9,068 nucleotides of DNA from Bryobacteraceae bacterium (lineage in GTDB: Bacteria > Acidobacteriota > Terriglobia > Bryobacterales > Bryobacteraceae). Numbering within the stretch: position 1 is the first letter of the stretch; every line of letters begins with the position of its first letter. Positions 1 through 5,267 of the stretch are shown in pieces. The notes under the pieces are model-generated. The model was not told the origin of the DNA. It saw nothing but the letters and a program-made list of their open reading frames with translations, and ran no database searches. The translations under genes and the position numbers were made by a program. The stretch covers positions 1 through 9,068 of the forward strand of contig JAICMB010000102.1 of NCBI GenBank assembly GCA_025929455.1. Direction: 5' to 3'.

Positions 1-460
1 AGGCGCTGCCGTACATCTTCCACTGGCGCTGCTCGTACATGGACATGTTAGAGAGGTCTTTGGTGATGCGCGCGACGACGGCGGCGATGGCGAGGGCAGC
101 GTTGACCTGCGGGTCGTTGGCGGCGCACATCTCGGTGGCCGGGTTTTCGAGCTCGGCTTGCTGGGCGACCATGTGATCGGTCCAGGCTTTCGCGCGGTTG
201 CTCTTCCAGGAACTGTCGGCCATGACTTGGACGCAGTGCTGCTCGTCGGGGCCCTGCGGCTTGTGAGCGTCGTAGAAGGTTTTCAGGTGGGCCGTGTAGG
301 CGGCGAGGTCTTCGCCGGGCATAACGACGATCTGGCCGGTCAGGCCGTGACGCAGCGCTGAAAGCGACGAGCGCTGCTTGCCTTCTTTGGTCTTCGGGCC
401 GGTGGACTTTTTCGAATTCCGGCGGTTGATTTCGGATCGTTCTTCACGGGAGAGTTTCAT
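1..460 (-). CDS. Hypothetical protein, N-terminal 153 residues (runs off left edge)
   Basis: A minus-strand frame is open from ATG at 460-458 to the window edge, giving 153 codons without a stop. The start is well supported: AGGAG lies 6 nt before the ATG. The N-terminus is basic and polar, with the motif NSKKSTGPKTKEGKQRSS at residues 15-32, followed by ALRHGLTG and a VMPGEDLAAY stretch. Residues 135-146 read LSNMSMYEQRQW. This layout (STGPKT, LKHGLTG-like, then an LxLYEQR-like helix) resembles a hypothetical protein family that I recall as recurring in several copies in acidobacterial genomes. No enzymatic motif is visible. There is no signal peptide or membrane segment, so it is probably cytoplasmic and perhaps binds nucleic acid through its basic N-terminus; that is inference. 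The C-terminus is unseen. The reading frame is secure; the function is unknown. Confidence 0.8.
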   Translation of the reverse strand, partial: MKLSREERSEINRRNSKKSTGPKTKEGKQRSSLSALRHGLTGQIVVMPGEDLAAYTAHLKTFYDAHKPQGPDEQHCVQVMADSSWKSNRAKAWTDHMVAQQAELENPATEMCAANDPQVNAALAIAAVVARITKDLSNMSMYEQRQWKMYGSA

Positions 461-697
461 ATCAGCTCCTGATACAGGGATACGCGATGAGCGGAGCGGA
501 TGAGAGCAGGGGTGGCTGTAAGTTGTGGGAGGGCGGGGAGATTGGGGTGCGCGAGGGCCGTGATTGGCTTATGCGCTGCGTTTCGCCCCCTGCCACTGCC
601 ACGAAGTTTCGGGCGTTTTATTGATCTACGCTTCTCTCGTCCGCCGGCGGGAGCTCGGCCGTCGCGCGCCACTTTCGGGTGACGCCCCGCAAGGCCC

Positions 698-726
698 TTG
701 ACAAGTGTTAAGCTACGGTTTACGGT
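698..726 (+). promoter_or_regulatory. Probable higBA promoter with a tandem 7-bp repeat
   Basis: A perfect -35 box TTGACA lies at 698-703. After a 17-bp spacer, TACGGT at 721-726 is a weak -10 (3 of 6 matches to TATAAT). TACGGTT occurs twice in tandem (714-720 and 721-727), overlapping the proposed -10, so a repressor bound there would block RNA polymerase. HigA antitoxins usually repress their own promoter, so this repeat is a candidate operator. Transcription would start at or just before the GTG at 733, which has no Shine-Dalgarno sequence, so the mRNA may be leaderless. The site is read by eye only. Confidence 0.35.
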
Positions 727-732
727 TTCGCC

Positions 733-1023
733 GTGAAAATCCGGAGCTTCGCCCATAAGGGTATTAAGCAACTCTACGAAGACGACAAGGCGAAAGGTGT
801 CCCGGCCGACACCGTGGACAAGCTGCGGAAGATGCTGGCGTACCTCGACGATATGGCGAACCCTGAGGAACTGCGGGCGCTGACAGCTTGGAAGGTTCAT
901 ACCCTGACCGGCGATCGGAACGGCACGTGGAGCTTGAGCGTCACTCGCAACCGGCGTTTGACGTTTCGCATCGATGCCGCCGAGAACGAGATTTGTGACG
1001 TGAATTTGGAAGATTATCACTAG
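733..1023 (+). CDS. higB: HigB-type toxin, RelE/ParE-superfamily mRNA interferase
   Basis: The 96-residue product has the full length and conserved signature of HigB host-killer toxins: F-x-HKG near residues 6-10, a KGVPAD turn (21-26), KLRKMLAYLDD (30-40), WKVHTLTGDRNGTWSLSV (53-70), NRRLTF (73-78) and the C-terminal NLEDYH. HigB toxins are small cytoplasmic RNases that cut mRNA at the translating ribosome and are neutralised by HigA. Toxin-before-antitoxin order is typical of higBA. The GTG start at 733 is chosen because it begins the family N-terminus (KIRSFAHKG); no Shine-Dalgarno sequence precedes it. The conserved C-terminal half, including the basic and aromatic residues of the RNA-cutting face, appears intact, so the toxin should be active. 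The antitoxin gene starts 18 nt after its stop. The family call is very secure; the mRNA target is not known. Confidence 0.94.
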   Translation: MKIRSFAHKGIKQLYEDDKAKGVPADTVDKLRKMLAYLDDMANPEELRALTAWKVHTLTGDRNGTWSLSVTRNRRLTFRIDAAENEICDVNLEDYH

Positions 1024-1041
1024 ACACAAGGAGTGAACGCT

Positions 1042-1344
1042 ATGCACATGAAGAACCCGCCCCATCCCGGAGATTTCATTCGGACTGAGATTATCCAGCC
1101 CGCCGGCCTTTCGGTGACGGCCGCCGCCGCCGCGCTCCAGGTGTCCCGCCCGGCATTGTCGAGCCTTTTGAACGGCAGCGCCGATCTTTCCGGCGACATG
1201 GCGCTTCGCATCGAGAAGGCTTTCGGGGTGAAGATGGACACCCTCATGCGGATGCAGGCTTCTTACGACATCGCGGAAACACGCAAACGGGAAAAGAAAA
1301 TCCGCGTCCGGCGGTTCCATCCGCCTACCCACGTTCACGCCTGA
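1042..1344 (+). CDS. higA: HigA-type antitoxin, XRE-family helix-turn-helix protein
   Basis: This 100-residue protein starts with the HigA hallmark NPPHPGDFIRTEI (residues 5-17). An XRE/Cro-like helix-turn-helix follows at about 23-45 (GLSVTAAAAALQVSRPALSS), then DMALRIEKAFGVKMDTLMRMQASYDIA (52-78) and a basic tail ending HPPTHVHA. HigA binds and inhibits HigB and represses the shared promoter. I chose ATG 1042 because AAGGAG at 1028-1033 is spaced 8 nt from it; a GTG at 1033 overlaps that ribosome site and is less likely, while ATG 1048 is a second possibility. The gene follows higB by 18 nt and is surely co-transcribed. The strong ribosome site here, against none at higB, fits an antitoxin made in excess. 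The next gene converges tail to tail with only 5 nt between stops, so the two transcripts probably overlap. Confidence 0.94.
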   Translation: MHMKNPPHPGDFIRTEIIQPAGLSVTAAAAALQVSRPALSSLLNGSADLSGDMALRIEKAFGVKMDTLMRMQASYDIAETRKREKKIRVRRFHPPTHVHA

Positions 1345-1349
1345 ATCAA

Positions 1350-2106
1350 TCACTGGTTTCGGTGGTTCTCGTGCCAGGCATCCAGTTCTTGTTTCAGTTT
1401 GTCGCGGAGGTCGAGCGTCGTCTCATATTCGTTGTAGCGATACGGGGCCAAACCGAAATGAACTCGGTTCGTCGGGCTCGCGCCCGGCGCTTTGGTAGGA
1501 TCACCGGCCTTCTCCTGGAACTTTAGGAAAAACGGGATGCCTCGGGCCTTCGCGTAGCCGATTCCACAGTAGACATTCGGCTTTTCGTCAGTCAGGGCGG
1601 CAATGAGCAACCGGGTGTTTTCAATCTCCTGAAACACACGCGGCGGAATTCCGAAACTCGCCCCGTCATGCCTGTCGATACGCATGGGAGACAGACGTGA
1701 ATTCTGATGGGAATCATTGAACTGCTGAATGTCCTGCTCAAAAGCCTTTTGCACACCCTCCAGTGTTTTGCTTTCCCGAAATGACATGGCGATGAAGACC
1801 TGCCCGCTTGTCATAATCGCGCTTAAAAACGAACCCAAGAATTGACGGATCGTCGGCAATGGCAATTCCGCGCCGCCTATACGATCGAACCATCGTGCGA
1901 TGTTCCGAAGCCAGCGCGCGGCCCGCCGAATCCTTTCCGGGGCGGTATTTGCCCGCTTCGCGGGTTCCACGGTCGAATGCCGGGCATATACCTCTGCGGC
2001 AATCGGCCAGGAACGCGTCGGAGTGGACGAAACTCTCATGCTGGTCGCGTAATTGCACCGCGAGGTCGTAGAGCGGATCGAACATCTTGACGGCGTCTGC
2101 TTCCAT
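1350..2106 (-). CDS. TIR-like / nucleoside 2-deoxyribosyltransferase-like domain protein, probable frameshift near 2001
   Basis: The C-terminal domain (about 1350-1810) reads GQVFIAMSFRES, a charged helical stretch, IPPRVFQEIENTRLLIAALT, then PNVYCGIGYAKARGIPFFL and VHFGLAPYRYNEYE. A beta strand ending in AMSF, an 'I..I...RLLIA.LT' strand, a PNVY-(E/G)-GYA turn and an F(D/G)L..YR end match a TIR/NDT-like Rossmann fold used as nucleotide-cleaving or nucleotide-sensing modules in several immune systems. The usual glutamate of the NPNVYYELGYA-like motif is glycine here (YCGIGYA), which may affect catalysis. The domain frame opens at ATG 2039 and has a further ATG at 1814. Yet residues from ATG 2106 in another frame (MFDPLYDLAVQLRDQHESF, SDAFLAD) look like genuine protein and would join AAEVYARHS in the domain frame if one base near 2001 were removed, giving about 251 residues. 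Either this is a decayed gene, a sequencing error, or translation begins inside the domain frame. Confidence 0.62.
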
Positions 2107-2126
2107 CTCGCTTGCCGTGTCTCTAG

Positions 2127-2453
2127 AAAGCCCGCCCGGACGAAGCAAAACCCCGGCGGAATGCAGACGCGAGAGCGGAAACCGTCGCGGCGGCCCTGGC
2201 CCGGCTCAAGCAGCTTGGCATTATCAACCGGATACGGCGATGCCGCGAGGACACCGACGAAACGGGATGTTTCGTGTTGCGTCAGGAAACGAACGCCTAT
2301 GCCATCCTGCCCATCTTGCAATCGCGCGGCTTCGTTAACGGCGAGATGCCTTGCCACCTACCCAAGCACATGAGGAGCTTCGGCATGGAATGGGATGAAA
2401 ACGGGGAAGAAGCGCAACCGGCAAAAGGCGACCGGTCGCGCCACCTTGAATGA
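2127..2453 (+). pseudogene. 5'-truncated winged helix-turn-helix protein remnant (replication-initiator-like)
   Basis: The plus strand is open from just after a TAG at 2124-2126 to TGA at 2451-2453 (108 codons), with no start codon before the conserved part. From 2175 it reads ETVAAALARLKQLGIINRI, then a cysteine/arginine stretch and CFVLRQETNAYAILPILQSRGF, ending EEAQPAKGDRSRHLE. This is the recognition helix, wing and following strand of HTH_36-like winged-helix proteins, in which a TVA.AL.RL..LGI helix and an RQETNAYA segment are characteristic as I remember the family. Such proteins are common as replication or regulatory genes of plasmids and integrated elements. The first helices and the start codon are missing, so the gene appears cut at its 5' end, right where the opposite-strand TIR-like gene begins (2106). 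A long antisense frame across it is taken as a shadow. Coding origin is fairly sure; the exact family is less sure. Confidence 0.68.
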
Positions 2454-2520
2454 ACTGGTAGGTCGGGCATTGCTTTTCCAGGGATCGCGGCACATGGTAT
2501 TGCTGAGCGGCGGCGGACGA

Positions 2521-2557
2521 GGCGGGTTTGGAAACCCGCCGCAGGCTGAAAGCCTGC
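2521..2557. repeat. REP-like twin-hairpin element
   Basis: Two adjacent perfect inverted repeats with no gap between them. The first pairs GGCGGGTTT (2521-2529) with AAACCCGCC (2532-2540) around GG. The second pairs GCAGGCT (2541-2547) with AGCCTGC (2551-2557) around GAA, followed by CCCCAC. Paired short GC-rich palindromes of this form, ending in CTGAAAGCCTGCCCCAC-like sequence, resemble dispersed REP elements of acidobacteria and some other phyla, which in other bacteria are moved by RAYT (TnpA-REP) enzymes. Only one copy is visible here. It lies between the C-terminus of the winged-helix relic and the convergent peptidoglycan-binding gene, so it may also act as a bidirectional terminator or mRNA stabiliser. 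Confidence 0.55.
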
Positions 2558-2601
2558 CCCACGTCAGAGCGTCGGCCGTGGCAAGTTCTTGAGGGGAGGA
2601 G

Positions 2602-2616
2602 ACTGGCCGCGCCAGT
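2602..2616 (-). terminator. Short hairpin after the peptidoglycan-binding gene
   Basis: ACTGGC (2602-2607) and GCCAGT (2611-2616) form a 6-bp stem with a 3-nt loop, 18 nt beyond the stop of the minus-strand gene ending at 2635. There is no uridine run after it on either strand, so it is at best a weak or factor-dependent terminator. The twin hairpin at 2521-2557 may do the job instead. Confidence 0.2.
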
Positions 2617-2634
2617 TGGCTTCGTCCGCGAGCA

Positions 2635-3645
2635 TCATACTGTCGCGGCGATGCCGGCGGAGGAAAAATCGAACGGCTCGTCGCTGAGCAGATCCGTGGT
2701 GCGGAACAGGTCGCGGCGCGCGCGTGTGCCTTTCTGGAATTGCGGCGGCAGCTTCGCGACGGACGCATCGGTGAGGGCGAGGAGGAGGGCGGCTTCACTG
2801 GCGGCGGCCGTTTTCGCTTGTGTGTACAGGCTGCGGGCGCCTCCTTCGCCGTGTTGGTTGGCGAGGTCCAGCATGAAAGCGACGGCGCGCTCGGATTTCA
2901 GTTCCGGCGCGAAGAGGTGCAGCTTGGCGGCAAACGAGCGGAAGGCCGCGCAGGCCAACTTTACCTGGGCGCGCTGCATGCACGGCAGCAGCGCCGCGGC
3001 TTTAAACCGCGCGATCCACTCCGGCGACGTGAGATCGTAATTCGCGTCTGTGCACGTCCCCAGCGCGGTTACGCCGCCGTTGGTCTGCTTCACGTACGTG
3101 ATCAAGCCGCCGCCGCCCATCACCCGTGCAAATTCGGCGGGGTCCTCGGCCTGACACGCGCAGAGCAGTTCGGCAAGGCGTCCGGGCTTCTGCGCCCACT
3201 GGATGATGCCGAACGAGAGGCCGGCGCGATCGGTGTTGGCGTTGATGGCCGCGAAGCGCCCCTGCCCCTCGCACTGCGCCGTAATGCAAGCGAGCTTGAC
3301 GATGGGATCGTAGTCGAAATCGAGCGCGAGCGTGACGTAGGCGCGGCTAGCAATGGGATCGGCAGCCGGCGTATGCACGATGGCGGTGAGCGTCTCCGTG
3401 TCGACGGTTTCGCCCGTGGGCAGGTTTTGCCGCGACCGGAACGCGCTGACGGCGTCGCAGGTTTTCGGGCCGTACACGCCGCGCGCACTTCCCAGTACAC
3501 CGGGCAGTTGCGCGTAGCCCTGCCCGATGAGCAGGTCCTGAATCGCGCCTACTGCGTCTTTATCCGGGCACGACGGCCCTACAACCGCGCTCTGCGCGCC
3601 GCCTGCGAGCAGATCGTCAATGAGTGAAATGCCACACCGGGCCAT
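2635..3645 (-). CDS. Peptidoglycan-binding protein with lysozyme/chitosanase-like domain
   Basis: The 336-residue product has a PG_binding_1-type domain at about 29-92: AIQDLLIGQGYAQLPGV, then GVYGPKTCDAVSAFRSRQNL and a TLTAIV end. A second domain from about 100 reads ACITAQCEGQGRFAAINANT at 119-138 and DRAGLSFGIIQWAQKPGRL at 139-157, then a helical remainder. The spacing of Glu126 and Asp139 around a G-x-SFGIIQWA turn recalls GH46 chitosanase and lysozyme-like hydrolases, so cutting of cell-wall glycan is inferred. The start ATG 3645 has GAGG 7 nt upstream. There is no signal peptide, yet the protein has ten cysteines, unusual for a cytoplasmic enzyme; it may be exported by another route or released by lysis, like a phage endolysin. 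It begins 23 nt after the response-regulator stop, so they are likely one operon. Binding domain: sure. Catalysis: probable. Confidence 0.86.
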   Translation of the reverse strand: MARCGISLIDDLLAGGAQSAVVGPSCPDKDAVGAIQDLLIGQGYAQLPGVLGSARGVYGPKTCDAVSAFRSRQNLPTGETVDTETLTAIVHTPAADPIASRAYVTLALDFDYDPIVKLACITAQCEGQGRFAAINANTDRAGLSFGIIQWAQKPGRLAELLCACQAEDPAEFARVMGGGGLITYVKQTNGGVTALGTCTDANYDLTSPEWIARFKAAALLPCMQRAQVKLACAAFRSFAAKLHLFAPELKSERAVAFMLDLANQHGEGGARSLYTQAKTAAASEAALLLALTDASVAKLPPQFQKGTRARRDLFRTTDLLSDEPFDFSSAGIAATV

Positions 3646-3668
3646 TGCATTACCTCGCTGGAAGGCGA

Positions 3669-4982
3669 TTATAAACCCATGCGCTCGAGCTTGCGGTAGA
3701 GCGTCTTGCGCTCGATGCCGAGGATCTTGGCGGCGCGGCTCTTGTTACCGCCGGTAGCCGAAAGCACGCGCCGGATCTGATCGACCTCGGTGTCGGCCAG
3801 CGTTTCGCTCGCGCTGTCGCTGGGCTCCGTCATCTCGATCGCCTCCGCTACCGCGGCCGCATCGATGCGCCCTTGCGGAGCGAGGATGGTAAGCCGCTCG
3901 ACGACGTGCTGCAGTTGCCGCACATTACCGGGCCAGCTATAGTCCTCAAGCGCCTTCAGCCCCGATTCCGTGATGCGCGCTTTCTGCCCGTAGCGCTCGT
4001 TGTATTTCCGCAGAAAGAAATGCGCCAGCAGCGGCACGTCGCCGCGGCGTTCGCACAACGGCGGCAGCACCATGCGCACCACGTTCAGCCGGTACCACAA
4101 GTCCTCGCGGAACTTGCCTTCCTCAACCATTTTCTGCAGATCGCGGTTGGTTGCCGCGATAACACGGACGTCGACACGCTTAGCTTTGGAGGAGCCAACC
4201 GGCCTGATTTCTTTCTCTTGCAGAAATCTCAGCAGCTTGAGCTGAAACGCGTGATCGATGTCGCCGATCTCGTCTAAGAACGCCGTTCCCCCGTTAGCGG
4301 AGTCGAACACGCCGAGGCGGTCGCGATCCGCTCCGGTGTAGGCGCCTCGCAGTGCGCCGAACAGTTCGCTCTCGACCAGCGCGGCGGGAATGGAGGCGCA
4401 ATCGACCGGCACAAAGGGCGCCTGCGCGCGCGGGGAATGGTTGTGAATCATGCGGGCGACCATCTCTTTGCCGGTGCCGGTCTCGCCTTGCAGCAGCACG
4501 GCCGCGTCCGTCGGCGCGACGAGCGAAATGGTCTTATAAATGTCGACCATTTTCGGAGAACTGCCGATTAATTCCGTTTCCGGCAGGTCGTCAACGGCGG
4601 TGTCGTCGTCGGCCGTTCCGTTCAGTGACGCTTCGGCGCGCTTCACCGTTTCGAGCATACGATCGAGGTCGAACGGCTTGGCAATATAGTCGAAGGCGCC
4701 TCCGCGCGTAGACGCCATCACGGTTTCCATGCTGGCACGTCCGGTCATCAGGATTACGGCGCACGCGGGATTCTGCCGCCGCGCGGTGTCGAGGACATCT
4801 AAACCGGTGCGTTCGTCCAAATAAATGTCGGAAATTACGATGGGATAATTGCCGGTTTCCAAACGCGTCAACGCCTCGCGCGTAGATGCCACCGCATCCA
4901 CCGCGTACCCTTCCAATTCGAGGAAAGTCGTGATGGTGCCGCGGACGGACGCATCGTCTTCAACAAGCAATAAGCGTTGCAC
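3669..4982 (-). CDS. NtrC-family sigma-54-dependent response regulator
   Basis: The 437-residue protein has all three NtrC-type modules. Receiver, 1-118: LLLVEDD with acidic D9/D10, phospho-acceptor D52 (SDIYLDERTG), T80 and K102 (AKPF). AAA+ domain, about 136-368: Walker A GETGTGKE (166-173), L1 loop GAYTGA (213-218), Walker B GGTAFLDEIGD (231-241) and FREDLWYRLNV (291-301). Fis-type helix-turn-helix at 398-437, NKSRAAKILGIERKTLYRKL. When phosphorylated by a histidine kinase such proteins form rings that open sigma-54 RNA polymerase complexes. The loop is GAYTGA rather than GAFTGA, and the preceding residues are ALR rather than the common HEK or HER. GTG 4982 is chosen as start since it lies just before the first receiver strand; no good ribosome site is seen. 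The same frame stays open far upstream across the permease gene, but that part is antisense shadow. No kinase gene is adjacent, so its partner is unknown. Confidence 0.95.
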   Translation of the reverse strand: MQRLLLVEDDASVRGTITTFLELEGYAVDAVASTREALTRLETGNYPIVISDIYLDERTGLDVLDTARRQNPACAVILMTGRASMETVMASTRGGAFDYIAKPFDLDRMLETVKRAEASLNGTADDDTAVDDLPETELIGSSPKMVDIYKTISLVAPTDAAVLLQGETGTGKEMVARMIHNHSPRAQAPFVPVDCASIPAALVESELFGALRGAYTGADRDRLGVFDSANGGTAFLDEIGDIDHAFQLKLLRFLQEKEIRPVGSSKAKRVDVRVIAATNRDLQKMVEEGKFREDLWYRLNVVRMVLPPLCERRGDVPLLAHFFLRKYNERYGQKARITESGLKALEDYSWPGNVRQLQHVVERLTILAPQGRIDAAAVAEAIEMTEPSDSASETLADTEVDQIRRVLSATGGNKSRAAKILGIERKTLYRKLERMGL

Positions 4983-5176
4983 TGGGCAGTATCTTTTTAG
5001 GATAGCGTTAGAAGCGGCGCGGAACTGCCGCGTGGCAAAGCGAGCGCAGTCTGCCCTAACCGGTTCCTGATTCGACCGTCTTATAGACCATCCACTGCCG
5101 TGGCCATGCCCCAGGGGACTTACTTTATGGCGGATTCGAAGCTCGGTGTCGTTCATGGAACACTGCACACGATGGT

Positions 5177-5219
5177 CCTGCAAACTCTTCGTTGATGGGC
5201 GAAGCACGTGCCTGCAAAC
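5177..5219. repeat. Direct repeat CCTGCAAAC x2 in the divergent promoter region
   Basis: CCTGCAAAC occurs at 5177-5185 and again at 5211-5219, same orientation, 34 bp apart start to start. A perfect palindrome GCACGTGC (5204-5211) abuts the second copy. The repeats lie 49 bp upstream of the permease ATG at 5268 and about 195 bp upstream of the regulator start, the kind of place where an enhancer-binding response regulator or repressor could sit. Two 9-bp matches are suggestive but not proof of an operator. Confidence 0.25.
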
Positions 5220-5267
5220 GCGTGGGTGATAAGGCGGAAAACCGCTTGCTAACGCGCGCGGCTCAGA

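Noticed and set aside
461..732. Small frames in the gap between the left gene and higB, for example 500-682
   Set aside because: Arginine- and proline-rich translation with no ribosome site or family resemblance; apart from the higBA promoter I see nothing in this gap except a chance 10-bp palindrome at 641-650.
457..1353. A 298-codon minus-strand frame over higBA
   Set aside because: It lies antisense to two unmistakable genes, shows no family signature and is explained by high GC content.
2107..2357. Minus-strand extension of the TIR-like frame to 2357
   Set aside because: It overlaps the protein-like winged-helix frame on the opposite strand; its own translation has no sensible domain.
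2740..3627. A 295-codon plus-strand frame
   Set aside because: Antisense shadow of the peptidoglycan-binding gene, which has recognisable domains and a ribosome site.
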